Below, piece after piece: positions 14,722 through 28,700 of a DNA stretch of 64,000 bases. Within the stretch, counting starts at the first letter, position 1, and each line of letters opens with the position of its first letter. The stretch covers positions 4,588,854 to 4,652,853 of the forward strand of contig CP093830.1 in assembly GCA_033063855.1 (NCBI GenBank). The letters are read 5' to 3'. The stretch is from Smittia aterrima (taxonomy: Eukaryota; Arthropoda; Insecta; Diptera; Chironomidae). Under the pieces are notes generated by a model. That model searched no databases, was not told the origin of the DNA, and saw only the letters and a program-made list of their open reading frames with translations. The position numbers were made by a program, and so were the translations under genes.

Positions 14722-17574
14722 GGAGCTATCGTAGGAGAAATAATATCATGTGGATTATAACGGAATAATTGAAATAATTTTCTGTTTATTCTTGCAGACA
14801 CAGAAGGAATATTATTCGTGAAAAGCTTTTCCGCAAAACGGATTTTCCTCGGAGCGTTTCCAATCAAATTGTTCGCTCCTTATTGTCGAAGTCTACTCTT
14901 CCCGCAACACAAATCAATTCCTTCGTTACAATGTGCTCACTTCTTTAGGGTGTTTCACATTTTATGACGTGAAAATTTTTATTTCTCGCGGTTTCTTAGT
15001 GGAAGTATATCAAAGGCGACAGCTGATGTGACAACAGAGTTTATTGAAATTCTCTCGTAGCGGAGGGAAGATTTGATTCCGTCATTCCCACTTTGGATAT
15101 GTTTTTGTTATGCTTCTACGAACACCGAGATATGAGGCATTTGTTCAATCGAAGAAAATTGAATTCTCTTCTCGTCAATGTCTATCGCAGATGTGTGACG
15201 TTCAGTGTGTCATGGGAAATTCCAATTGCACATTTTTGGTCTTTGGTAAAATCCTTTGAGATTTTATTTCTCATTCGATGTCGAGCAATTATCAAATTAA
15301 ATCTAATAAATAACGTTCCAAACATGCGACAATGAAGATGACAAATCTCTTGGTGAAAGCAAAATCAAGACGAGCAAAAATTTTGTAAGAGAGAACAATT
15401 CATTTTAGTTTTGGCCGAGCACATGCCGGACTCCTCTCGTCGACAAGATAACGACTCGAAATGTTCATGTCGCTTTCTTCAAAAAAGGATTAAATTTATC
15501 TACATTGAATACACAATGCAAAACTGATGACAAACGATCTGTGTGCAGCACAACGGCATAAGTGAGTGGGGGGGAAATAGGAGAAGGGGCCCAGCGAGAA
15601 ATTGTTGTTGACAAAATGTATGTTGAATTGCCAAGTGGATAAATTGAATTTCCAATTAAATTTATGGCTAGGCATCAGCTTCCAAGAGAGAAAATAGTTC
15701 ACTTCATCTCAATATGTGTTAACATCTCTTGCCAGAGCAAACACAGCACTCGAACGAACGCTCACATCAGCAAATATTTATTAAGCAAATTTTCAATTTG
15801 TGAATTACTACGTGGCTGCGCGTCTTCCTCCTTCTAAGTCGAAGCGTGTTTGTTGCAATATATGTTTCAAAATTAATGATAGTGTCTCCTCTCCATCCTG
15901 TCCGCCTATTTATCATTGCTCTATGTTCACCATGAGGTATCGTCAGAGAAAGAGAATCGAGTGAAAATTGGGCCAAAACATGTTCAACATTTGATGGACA
16001 TTCAAACGGCCCACACAGACACGTGGTCGAGGTGCATTTCGAGAGCTTTCCTCGTCTATTCGTTACGAGCTTATGGCTTTCTGATGAAATCGTTTCACAG
16101 AAGTTTTAACTCGTGTAGAACATAATTTTGATGAAGGCCAAGGAAATTTCATTGGTTGACAAAACCATCAACAGGATAATTTGAAAGCGCTTACAAATTA
16201 TCAAAGGTCTACGATGTAACAGTAAAAGCTTTTACTCGACCAATGATTCAGAAAATAAATTAAAAGAGACTTTCATTGCAAGAGCAAGAACATTTTGAGA
16301 TTATAAACAAATTATTCTCAATTTTCAATAAATTTGTTTTGGAAAACTTCTTTGATCGCTTATCGTTCCGTATTCAAATATTTGATAATAATTTATCGGA
16401 CTCTGTGTGTAAATAATTCGAGGCAAAGAGAGAACTCGAATGTGTTTATTCATGACGAGAACCAACAAAGCAATTTATGCTAACTAGCCAGAGGAACAAT
16501 AATTTTGGCTATTGATTTAGACGTTTCTCTTCTATTTGCTCCAACATACACGAAATGCGAGTCAAAGCAACATTTCCAATCGAAAATAAATGATTTTGTT
16601 CAATTATTCACTTAACTCAGCGAACTTATTAGCTGTCGATACGATAAATTATGCTTAGCTGTTAGTCAATGAACGACTTTCGTGATTGTATGTCCTTCAA
16701 CCTAATTATTCCGAGTTTCCGAATGAAGTCACTGACATTCCCGTCACACGATGTAAAATGTCTAATATGCAAAACACATTCAGTTACACATATTTCACAA
16801 GCGCAGCATCCACCGCCGTCCTGGCAATGAACTGATAAAACACTCGCTTGCACTCGAGGCTCGTGCATAACGTCAAATCAAATGCAAATTTTCTGCAACA
16901 TCCATGAAAATATTTTAAAGCGATTTATGTTCGTCGTTTGCATATGTTAACTGCATTTTTTAACGAGAATCCGGATCGATTCATAGGAAGTGGAATGAAA
17001 TAATAAATTTTGATTTAAAAATTGCTTCAGCACATTGAGAAGAGGAACGAATAAAATAAAAAATAAAAAAAAACTTTTGCAATTTTCATGCAAATTTTCC
17101 GCGAGAAGCAAAACGAGAATTTTTTCCCGAGATTTTAATTACATTTCGAGGTTCGTCATAGACGTTTCGAGTGATTTCACAAGATTTTAGTTTTTCTATA
17201 AACTTTTAAAAATTTATGTGAAATTGACTAAAATAATTTTAGTTAAATTCGAAACATGAAAAATCGCTTTACACTAGAAGCATTGCAATGTCATGGAGTG
17301 AATTCGCATGATTCATGATAGTCGACCGAAAATAAAAGCAAACAGCAAAAACTTCTCGTGCCATAAATGCTGAGCGAGCTCATAACATTGTGTAAGACTC
17401 GTTGGGCGAGAGAGAAAACAAAGAGTTATTGAAATTGAACATGAGGCGATAAATTGTGCCTTGAACGTCATCCAAGATCCTGAGCACATTCACAGCAATT
17501 GCAATTACATCGGAAGCGACAGAAGAAAACATTCAGCAATTTTCCTCATGACATGAGAGAATGAATTGGAGGAG

Positions 17575-17594
17575 ACAACGACGACGACGACGAT
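17575..17594. repeat. (ACG)n trinucleotide repeat
   Basis: Run of about five ACG units ending in a degenerate GATGA, in noncoding DNA. Confidence 0.85.
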
Positions 17595-17773
17595 GAATAA
17601 GAAGGAGAATAAACAAAACTGTTTGTTTGAGATTATCAACACAGCAATTGCATTGTTACGATTAGCCGTTTAGAATTTTAGAGTTTGAATAGCACAAAAG
17701 TCTTAAGCAGAGCTTGAGTGAGATTTGGTAATTTAAAAGCTTCGCTCTTGAGTCATGACAGTAGAAAAAATAT

Positions 17774-17793
17774 CGAGCGATCTCTATCGCTCG
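17774..17793. repeat. Perfect 8-bp hairpin with 4-nt loop
   Basis: CGAGCGAT and ATCGCTCG arms flank the loop CTCT. The stem has 5 GC pairs of 8, unusual against the AT-rich surroundings. No neighbouring gene explains it. Confidence 0.7.
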
Positions 17794-20700
17794 TAGTGCG
17801 ACAATCATTTCACTTCATTTGAAATGTGAAACAATGAAATGTTGTCATTGGAAATCCCTCGCCTCGATTCACCTCTGCGCTGTGCAATCGGTAAAAAGGT
17901 GTTCTGCTCGTGTTGCTTGTACAATTGAAGCTAAAACAATGAAATTATTATTAGGTCTTCAAATCCAAACGCTTTGCTTGCTCGATACGATAACGAGGAA
18001 AGGAAAACTCGCAAACATCCACGGCAAGGGGAATTGATTTATTGTTATTTGTCATTCTATTCTCTGCTCTCAATTGTTCACTTTGTTGCATGGGACAGTT
18101 AGTGATGTTTTCCTTTTAACCGACACACAACACAAAACCGAAACTCGTTCGGACTCTGAGCGAGCATATTTTTGAATTCATGATGATAACTTGGAAATGA
18201 TTTATAGTTTCAGATGTAAGCTGTGCTCACAACAGCAGTAAAAGTTTTATTGTTTAACTGCAGAGATCTTTTCCTGAACAATTCCCAATTGATAAACATG
18301 CTCACTCGAACACAATTCAAATCTCTTTGGACATGAGTGTTTGATTCGAATGGAAAATATTTGTTGTCTAACTTGAGAGATTATGAAGTGAATTTGAATT
18401 CTGTTACTTAACAATTTCAATCAAAGGATCCCATCAAATTAGATTGAAGAAAAGACTTCCCTTCTCACTCGGCTATTGCGGCTGGAAAGGTTCCCCTTTC
18501 GTTTAACGCTTGAAAGAAGATTTTGGTTGAAACGAGTTGATGAAATAATGAATTGTGTCAATAAACTTTTGCTTCAACTAAAAGCTTTGACCGCAAACTA
18601 CTATTTTGCGTTTCGTTTATGTGTGCTCAAGCTAATTGTTGAAGTTTCCTCTTTTTCGAGAGCTTTTCATCTTCTTCTCTTGCAGAAATTTTCTTCACGA
18701 CGCAAAACTTTTTCGATTAAAATTCAAGTGTTTTCATGCTTTTCTTATTTCTCTTGTCACGATGGAAATTTATTTCCTTGAAAAGCACTTTGAGTCTTCT
18801 AAGTTTTTCCATTGACTGCACTCACACGTTGACTAGTCAGTCGATCCTTAAAGTCCTTTAGTAAGGAAAGCAATTTATGGAAATGAGTTTTCCACACTTG
18901 ACATAAATCAATTGGTAAGAAAAATAAATTTCAAGTGGATGTCTCCGGAGCTTCATTAAACAGAACCTGCACTTCATTTCAAGAAGGATTCCAAACAGTT
19001 TATGTTGACAAACATTGATGTCTACTCTTCCATCATCAAACGGCTTCATCCTTCTCGATTCGATTAATTAAATTTGCTTTACGAAAACACCAATGTGTTT
19101 GAGTATGATTCACTTCCCACTATTGACATGATTAAATATCGATGATACAATCGTGTCACAACAATTGAGTTGCTTCTATCGAGATGACAAATATTTGCGC
19201 TCGGTGAAGGTATCAGACGATCGAACGAGCTGTGACAACTTGAATAACGGATGTGAGAGCATCAAAAGTGAAATGTAATTGAAAACAACTTTCCAAGGAG
19301 ATTGAGAAACCTGCATTTAAGATCTTTTGAAAGTAAAGCGAGACATCATTTTGTATTCAGCATTTCGTTTAACCAGTTTATCAGTTTCAGTCTTGTTTGA
19401 AAGACGAGAATGTCTTTGAAAAGAAATAAATCTTTAATGCTTCACAATCTATTTTACTATGAATGAAATATCAATTGCAACATCAAAAGGCTTCATCTCT
19501 ATCTCTCATCGTCTGGTTGTTGAGTGAATTTAAGTTAAACTTGTTTCGAGCCTTTGCATCTTTAACTCTTGAATTTTTAATTGCAGTTGAAGAGGGCGAG
19601 AAGTTTTCCTATTGAAAAAGATCCGAGTGCATCTCAAAAGCTGATAAAGACTTTGCTTTTTCCTGTGCCAGTAGATGGGGGAGCGAATAAAGCGGAGAGA
19701 GAAAGAGGAAAGTTTAAAAGAGTCAAGATAAAACATTCTGTGAGAAGCATAATTAAGTATTCTGGTAAAGTGAATTAAAAAGTTTGGAAAGAAAAGCTTT
19801 TGAAGCTCCGCATCGCTCTCGGAACACGATAGCTATAAAATAACAACAGAGCTTCAAACTTAATTGAAGAGTGAAGAATTACGAAATATTTTCAAATTAA
19901 AATAATCCAATCAAATTATTTTATTAACGAAGCTTTGACAAATCAACATTTTCCACTTTTAATTAACGCATAACTTTCTCGCAAATAAATTTCCATTGAT
20001 TTTAATTCGTCCGCAATGAGCGAAACTCAAAAATTGCTGTGGTTGAACTGTAATTTGAAGTGGAAACCGCCGATTAACTGATGCAATTTATCGAGAGCCA
20101 CCCGTGAGCACGACCCACACGATGCTTTCACTCTCGAATGGAAAATTAGAATTTAAATTAAATTTTTGGTAAAAGTCGACAATTAAATTGTTCCATCGTT
20201 CGTGTGGAGAATGCGGGAGCCGACATTAATATTATAATTATGCTCGACAAGAATTAAGTTTGTCGTAATTACGAATAGCAAATAAAATTGCAATTTTAAA
20301 ACGTGATAATTCCTTAATTCATAAAATCATTTGTCAAAGCAAATCATCTCGACAAACGGATTGTGGTTTGCCAATATTTCTTCGAAGAAAACTCACAAGA
20401 AACTTAAAATTTTAATGAAATTGAAAAGTTTTTCCCTCTCTTAAAAAAGCATTAAGTGCATTGAGAAGTTGGAGTAGAAAAAAACTCAAAGTTTAAACTT
20501 TAAAGGTTGTTCGAGGTGAACGAGAATCGCTCTATGGAAACGAGCCATTAAGATCGAGAGTCTTGTTTGGACAAAGTTTCAAACATTTAAATAACTTTGA
20601 AACGCAGTTAGTTAAGAAGCATAGAAAGATGGCGAAGTCGAAGCTTTGCACTCTCCTTAAGCTGCTCGTTCTTGGAGTCGAAATTTTTTTTAATTTATGC

Positions 20701-23700
20701 AAGAAATAAAGTTCTTCTTGAATTTATTAGGCTTTCCTGAGTTTCAAGTTTAAGATGGCATAGAAATCGTTAATTTTCATTTACTCCTTTGTTTTAAAAT
20801 TCTTGTCAGTCCTGGAAAGTCCAACGAAGCGTGAAATTAAAAAGTCTTGAAACAAAGCCTCTGATGATTAACTAAAATCAAAAGTTAAATTCGTGAATTT
20901 TGATTTTATTGTTTATGCTTCGAGAGTTTCCCGAGTAATTTACTTAAATTCATTAACTTCTCTTTATTAAAAAGCTTTTCATTGGCGTCAGAGTTCGAAC
21001 ATCCTGAGTCAATTTGCTTTAGCTTTCATTCAAATCACACATGACACAACAACAAAGTTTTAACTCAATTCACAAGCTTCCAGTTACCATAAACTCTATC
21101 TCATGAGTAAATTTTAAATTTAACTATTTTCGTAAGCTATGAATACAAAACAAGCAAAGGAAGTGGCCAAAGTAGAGTGAGAGAGAAAATAATTTTAATT
21201 ACATTTTGGTTTTGAAAATATTCACAAAACATTTTTGCGCTGGTGCAGCTTTTCACGAGATTTTAAAAATATGAAAACAACTTTGAGCTTGTGATGTGAA
21301 CGATTCCAGCTTCAACCATCTGCTTTAGGTGAAAAAGAAACTTTTGTGTGAATGAATCTGAAATGAAATTAGAAAGATTCCTTGCATTTTAAAAATGATT
21401 CACAAAGTTATGCATTCACGATTATGAAAGTTTCCGCTCGGTTTGGCATCTACTCAAAATAAAAATTTTGCATTCACGAACATCGCTTCTTTCTGTGATT
21501 GTGGAAAGGAGAGATCGAATGAGAAATAAATTTAATTTAAATCGAAGTCAATAATAAAATAAAATACGTGATGTTTGAGATATTCTTCGTCAATGCAACG
21601 AGCTTTGTATGCATAAACAGAACAGAAAGTTCAGTCGAGTTTAGAAGTAGAGAATGAAGAGAACATTTGAGTTGGTTTGTGGTGAAATCATGGGAAACTG
21701 GTCAGAGATGAAACTTCATTTCGAATTAAAAGGGAACAATCGAGATTCTTATCCTTTAGCTTAATGAGAAGTGAAACTTACTAGACGAAGACTTTCAGCA
21801 ACTCTAGACCTTCTCAGAAACTCTCAATCCCAGTCGCTCAAACTTTTAATCCTCCGATGTGTCTACCAACTGTCAAAACACAATTCAATCGATGAACCAA
21901 AAATAAATCACGCAACAAGCGAAACAAAACAACAAAAAAACGTCTCCGGACCTTTCCTTGCCGAGAGCAGGAAACAAATCAAAATAAGGCGAAAGAAAAT
22001 TACCCGCAACGATGAAAAAAGCTTTCCCAAGTTGTTCATCATTAAATTTGATCCCATTAAAAGTTAATCAACCATTTTCGTTTCATTTTTGGCCGAAAGC
22101 AGTTGAGCGATGAAGAAAGAAAATCGGAAAACAATTTCTGCTCATCTTTCAACTTCAAAAGGCAAAATTCTTTATTCTGTGCTGTCGCTTTAATGAATGG
22201 AAGAAAAAAAACCTTAGCAAAGAAAAATCATCGTCGCTAACGCTAAGATTGACGAAGAAACGCGGCCGCGGGGAGCCTTAGAGCTAAAGCTTATTAATTA
22301 TCATTTTTCTCCCCAATTTCTTGGACGATATCGACGGCAGGCTGAAGCAATAACAAACAACAAAGGATGAGAAATCAATCAGCAAATTATGGCCGTCAGA
22401 GATTGCTCATTATCGCCCTTCTTTGGTTGTAACGTGAAACGTGATAAGATTTTCCTCTTCCCTCCTCTTCAACATTGACCTCGATTTTTCACTTCGATGT
22501 GACGCGAGTGTCTTCTACTTCACTTCCTGTTTTCCCTCTTTCCACCCTCGTCTGATCAGTTTTGATTGAGAAATCTTCTCCGGCACTTCCTGAAAAACAA
22601 TGAACGTGAAACTTTGAAGCGAAGCAAATATTTACACGAGGAAGAAAAACATTTTCTCTCAAGCGCGACCGAAAAGAAACTTTCGAGGAAAGAAATTGAA
22701 AAATATTTTTTTCGATTGTTACGAGAGAATTTATTCAAGAGTTGTCAGTGGATGTGCGACGTGTAGGAGAAACGAAGACGTTTCATGGCAACACGAAAAT
22801 CACGATGGCTCAATTATTGAGATATTTATTCTAGACGAGAGGAAAGAAAAATCGAAATATGATAATAAAAGAAAGCAGCGTGGAGAGAGAGAGGCGAAGT
22901 GAAGAGTTTTCCGGGGGAAAACAACAGTTGGTGCGAAGCGCTTTCTACTTTTTTCTTCGCTCCCTGTTTATATGAGCACATGTGCTCCATGTTTATCAGA
23001 CTTTTTGCTACAGCTTGTGCCTTCATTCTTCTTTATCCTTTTCGACGTCAAGTGATTTTGTGCATAACAAAAAGTCGACTTTCTTCTAGGATTTCGAGTA
23101 CTTAAGACGTATCGCGAGTGTGGGAGGAGAATGAATCGACAGATTGAGGGATTAAATATTTTTCTGTTAGCTCTTGAAATATTACCGTGAAGCGAACGAT
23201 GAAGTTCGCTGTGATTGAAATAAAAAACAGAGAAGAGAGAGGAGCTCATCAAACTATTATTCAAAAGAAAAATTCCATGACAACCGTCGCTATCGATTTT
23301 AATCAAATGTAAAATGCAATGTTACAAAATATCGCTCGAAGCTAGATTTTATACCGCGAAAATTAAAATTCATAAATGAAGTTCAGAATATATTTCCGAG
23401 TTTTCATTTGCAGTGAATCTACGCGATCTGTCATTCCCTCGACGTGTGTAATTGTTCGTTATCCGTCGCTTATATCAAATCACGAGAGGGAAACGACATG
23501 AATCGTTTACTGCTTCATTCTCGTTAGTATTGCTATGCTACATATTCATCACATGTTGCTGCTGCTATGCTCGGAGCATTGATTACTTTAAACCGTAGCG
23601 AGTACTTGATTTGATTCTTGATTAGCAAAGTCGAACGACATGGCAGTGAAGAGAGCAAACAGTTTTGATTAATTAATTTTACAAACTTAATTTCATTTTT

Positions 23701-23850
23701 TTTATTTCAAACTTCGTTACATTTGACACTCAGGTGAACTATATTTTCTGAAAAGTGTGCAACAGTTGAACAATTCAATATTTCTCTCCAATTGAAAATT
23801 TGACGATTTACGAATCGTGTCACAGATATTTTTAAGCAAATTTTTGAATT

Positions 23851-23856
23851 TTTATT
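23851..23856 (-). terminator. Poly(A) signal AATAAA downstream of IMPDH
   Basis: AATAAA on the minus strand about 138 nt beyond the IMPDH stop codon, in a T-rich (plus-strand) context. Confidence 0.55.
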
Positions 23857-23993
23857 TTTTGAAAGATAAATTTCATGGAATTTTATATTTTCATCTTCTA
23901 GAAAATTAAAATTGGTGGTCGAGTTAAATTAATGACGGTTTCGCTTTAAGCGTCGTTTCGTCCTCTCGCAATGGCTCCTTCTTTCGGTGATTG

Positions 23994-25786
23994 TTAGAAA
24001 AGTCGCTTCTCGTATGAGAACAAACCGTGAACATTTCCTTCAAGCTGAGCTGAATGTGTTCGTTTCATGAACCGCAACTCGTTGCTGTAAATCATTTTGC
24101 GGAGATCAGTCAGCGAACGAGCGCCGAGGTCTTGACAGCTATGCTGCAATCCACACTCGAGGTATGGTAAAAAGCGAAGAACTGAACCCTTGTCGACGAT
24201 GTTTCCTGAAACACCCTGCGCTACTCTCAACTTATCCATTTCGTTGTGATAGTAACGAGACATCGCTGCACCTTTCGCATCCTTTCGTTCCATTGCCTCG
24301 AGTGACCCCATTCCGCGATATTTCTTCAAACGAACTCCGTCTGAGAAGAAATAGTCACCCGGAGCTTCGTTGGTTCCCGCTAGCAATGAACCCATCATGA
24401 CAGTAGAGGCGCCAAGACTAAGTGCTTTAACAATATGTCCAATGTTTTGAATTCCGCCGTCAGCAATAATTGGCACTCCGAACTGTCGAGCATAATTCGC
24501 AACTTGATAGACTGCAGTTGCTTGAGGGCATCCACACGCCATCACTTCTTGCGTAATACAAATTGACCCGCTGCCCATTCCAACGCGTAACGCGTCGCAA
24601 CCAGCTTCGATAAGATTTTTTGCCTGAGCTCGAGTGACTACATTACCGGCAATGACTTGAAGTTCGGGATAAGTCTTCTTAATAAACTTTATCATTTCAA
24701 CTTGGAACATGCTGTTTCCTTGCGAAGAGTCAAGTACAACGACATCAACCCCACTGTGAGCGAGAAGAGCAAGACGATCTTTGTCATCTTCTCTTGTTCC
24801 CAATGCAGCTCCGACAAGAAGTTGTTTGTTACTGTCCTTCGATTGATTGGGATAAATGCGAGCTTTCTTTAAATCTGTACGAGCGATGAGCGCGACAAGC
24901 TCACCGGCTTGATTAACAATTGGAAGTTTTCCCTTCTTGCTGGTTTCAAGCAATTTATTGGCCTCTTCAAGTTTAATCCCTTGAGGTGCTGTTACCATGT
25001 TATCAACCTTCGTCATAATATCTTCAAGTGTCAGCTCAAGGTCTTTCTCGCGGAAGTCAATGTCTCTCGAAGTCACAATGCCAACGAGTTTTCCGCCCAA
25101 CTTTCCATTCGCGGTGATTGGATAACCAGTGAATCCATTCTTCTTCTTCGCTTCAAGAACATCCGCGACAGTTTTTTGTGGCGACATCACCATCGGATCA
25201 CGAATGAAACCGTGCTTGTACTTCTTAACTTTATGAACCTCACTAGCTTGATATTCTGGTGTGCAGTTGTGATGAATGATTCCGATTCCACCGCAAAGCT
25301 GTTAGAAGAAGAAGTTTCATGTTTACTTTGACACTTAGCCACCAAAATGAGCTACACACGCCAACGCAAGTCAATAAACCGATATAAAAATAAATATTGC
25401 GAGAACGATACTGGATCGCGAATGGAAAATTCCATTCAAGGTCGTGGGAGGCTCATTTCAATAAAATAAACGAGATAATTACAGCCATAGCAATTGCCAT
25501 ATCTGCCTCAGTCACAGTATCCATTGGTGATGATACAAGTGGAGCTTTCAAGGTGATGCTTTTTGTCAGCTGTGCGGAGAGTTTCACGTCTTCGGCAGTA
25601 AAATCAATGTAGCCGGGAAGAAGAATGAAGTCGCTAGAAGATAAAGACGAAAATATGTTAAAGCCGCAAAAGGAAATTGCGAATAAATCAAATTTCTTAC
25701 TTGTAAGTTAATCCTTCGCCTTTTTCGAATAGTTCGCTGATTCCCAAGCCGTCGCAAAGCTTCTCATCATGTCCATTTGCAGCCAT
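23994..25786 (-). CDS. ras: Inosine-5'-monophosphate dehydrogenase (IMPDH)
   Basis: IMPDH catalyses the NAD+-dependent oxidation of IMP to XMP, the committed cytosolic step of guanine nucleotide synthesis. The model has three exons: 25701-25786, 25483-25633 and 23994-25298, with phases that fit and a product of 513 aa, the usual length of animal IMPDH (about 514). The N-terminus contains [16 protein letters not shown]. Two CBS domains (Bateman module) lie near residues 112-230, followed by the TIM-barrel core. The catalytic loop [12 protein letters not shown] carries the nucleophilic cysteine near residue 326. Further marks are the phosphate-binding [13 protein letters not shown], the mobile flap starting at [10 protein letters not shown], and the conserved C-terminal SYEKRLF. 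No catalytic motif is missing. The fly orthologue is raspberry (ras). The ATG was chosen because it opens the only exon that splices in frame to the TYNDF exon. The gene stands alone with more than 6 kb of empty sequence upstream. Confidence 0.97.
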
Positions 25787-28700
25787 AGCGATGAAATTGT
25801 AAAATTCTCAGAAAATTGTTGCTTCGATTCCGTGTTTACTAAGATCTTCGAATGAAAACTTGACTAATCCTCTGAGATCTCACTTTATACTGATTACAAA
25901 CGTGTCAATGGACAAGACTATCTACTCACTGACAGTCGTTTCGACTGAATATCCGATATTTTCGTAAAGCAACGTGAGAAAAATGTGATTTGTTGTCTAG
26001 TGTAGAAAATGTGAGTTGCCAAGTTTTGCGCAATCGTCTCAGTTTGAATTATCCGTTAAATAATTATTCAAAAATTGACCGTTAAAAACATGAAAATTCT
26101 TTTATTAAGTCGCAGAAATGTTTAATTAGCGATGAAATATTAACTCTAAGTCCAGGAAATTTAATGACTCTCTTAACAAACTTTACTAAAATTACGAATG
26201 ATAATAATTTAGCTTTTAACTAAATATTTGACACTCATCCTCCCCCAAGTCCTCCCGCTCTAAGAGTAAATGGTTGCATTCCCGCTAAAATATTCTGTTA
26301 ATAAACGTGCACTCATAATGCATCATTCCTTTTAATAAAGTGAAAGAGCAGATAAATTTTAAAATTCCTGAAGCTCAACGCGACCGCGTTAACAGCACTA
26401 AAGCAGCATAAAAATTATCATTAAAACCATGAGCTTCCTTTAAAAATACCGATTCGAGCTACTTTTCACCGAAATGTGGAACAGCAGCAACAAACCTAAA
26501 CCCAGCTCGTGTAATGGATGTGGAAAAGGTTCCGTGAGAGTCAGGGAAATATGAAAATAAATTTATTTTGTTTGAAAAGGTGTTTAGAGCGAGTTGGGTA
26601 TGAATGTGGTCGTAGAAATTTAAACGAAGGAAGCAGCTTCGGATTTATGAAACCTTTGCAAGGACTTACGATGGCCACGAGTTTCTTCAAAGCCCACGAA
26701 TGACGTTGTGGAGATGAAAGACCTTAAGATTGTTCACAGACATTTAAAAATCTTTAAAAAGAACGTTTGATGTTGAAAAAGGTTTTCACAGTTCTTTAAC
26801 CAATTTCAATATGCATTTGATGAATAAATTTATAAGAGTCTTTGAGCTCTAAAGCGGCCCGAGTTAAAGCTTTGTAAAAATTAAACTCGAGCAATTTTAT
26901 AGAAAGAGTTTTCAAACGAGGGATCACTAGAAAGTTTACGATGGAAACAAGACAACTTGAACTCATTTGTTTGAACAGAAATCTTGGGCTAACATACGTA
27001 GGTAAGAGGATTTGTTAACTATTCACATGAACAAACTCATGAGGACGGCATTGTAAATATTGTTCTCATTGAAAAAGCAGCGCTTAAAAGATCCTTGTTT
27101 CTTGTTTAGATGTTAATTTCATGCTTCGTTAAGATTCTGTAAAGCAACAGCAGACGGAGAGAGAGCTCGATAGCTCGACCAAACGAAGAGTTAAACTATG
27201 TAAATAAATTGCCAGCGGGGAAAGATTTAATGTGCCAAATGTTTGTTCGTAAAGTACGTTGGGAAAGAATTGAAAGTTTCTGCCTAGCTCAAAGTTAAAG
27301 CTTAGCTTCTAGCCTAGAGTCCCAAACAATTTCAAAATTTATGAACAATCCTTTGAGCTTAAAAATCTTTCGTGCGAAAATTTCCCGGGTCAATATTTTT
27401 ACGAATCGACATCGATTACGAGAATGTATTTTGAGAGAATTGAAAACTGTTACAGTAAACTCATTCGATACAATCAAATTGTGCAGTGCAAGCGGAAACC
27501 GGACGAATCCATTTCAGTCGAGGAAATATCGTACAACATGGAAATAGCAAAGTTTATTGCATTCCGATGCAGACGAAGGCATTCGTCGATCTACGTTATT
27601 GTGCTTCACAATATTGTGATTGCATTTCCACTCCTCGTTGATCATCCAAGAGGAATCTTCTTTGATCTGTGAGTTAATTTCATGTGTAAGCGAATGTGCA
27701 GTTCCTTGAAGCTCAATTTACATCAAAGAGAAAACTTTGTGTTGGTGGATGGCTCAAGTGACTGGAAGCTTTGATGTTTTCCCCATCACCTGATGATGAA
27801 CGACGTTGTTGAGCTGAAGTGAAGCTCGATTTTAATGCGAAAATAATGATAAGTCTGTTAATGCTTCCGCTCAGCCTCGCCCAGCTCTTTAGACTTCAGA
27901 TGGAGATTTCATTGAAGACGCCCCAGCGAATACGGAAAGTCATTAACATAAGAAAGAAATTATTTCCTAAAATGAGATTCTAAGCCTCATTCGCCTAATG
28001 CCTCCTCTTCTCCTCGCTGTACTTAACGAATGAATAATGATGTGTGATTATGTAAACGAAGTTGTAAATAGCTTCAGCTGAATATGATGATGTTCCCGAC
28101 GGGAGAAGAGAATCTTAGACGCACATGTGCAAAAAGCTTACGATGATCTGTGTAATTCAAAGCGAAGGTTGAACGAAAATCTCGTTCCTAGAAGAACGAA
28201 AAAAAAAATCTTTTCTTTCTCTCTCTCTGTCAATTGTCGACTTTGTCATGTTTTTTTTTCTAAAGGATCTGTTGAAGTTGTAGCACATCGAGATGTTACA
28301 ACTTTTCTTTCCCATCTCATGTTTCAAGTGTTCTCCACTCGTTGTTCTTGATTTTTGTGTCAGTGAAGAGTCATCAAGACGAGATCACGGCTGTGTAACC
28401 CGCGTCTAACGATGTTCATGATGTCATGCTTGCAAAAATTAGCTGTTAAGCGATATTTTACTGCTTCGCACGATGTTAAAAGCCCTGAAGCCTTCTCTCA
28501 ATTCCAAGAACGGCGAAGAGGCGTGAAGTGTTGCTACCTAATAAACACATCTCAATCCCTTTCGATGTGATGTAATAATTGATGATCCCGATTACAGACG
28601 TCAGATAAATCTTTACGACGAGCCGGAGAAATGTTCATCGTACATGACACGAGGAAAGAAGAAAGAACGACGATGCACATTTGTCTAGAAAGTGATGACG

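Larger units (their letters stand above)
1968..23850. other. About 22 kb gene-poor stretch, possible long 5' intron of the DIP gene
   Basis: Reading frames on both strands are short, have no recognisable domains and no convincing splice or poly(A) context. The longest (14104-14511 plus, 135 residues from a GTG) does not look like a real protein. The DIP Ig1 exon at 1843-1967 needs an upstream exon, and DIP and Dpr genes typically have very long introns, so much of this may be one intron with enhancers; that is inference. It contains CT/GA and GAC/GTC simple repeats, a perfect 8-bp hairpin at 17774-17793 and one GC-rich blip near 22261-22277. Confidence 0.5.
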
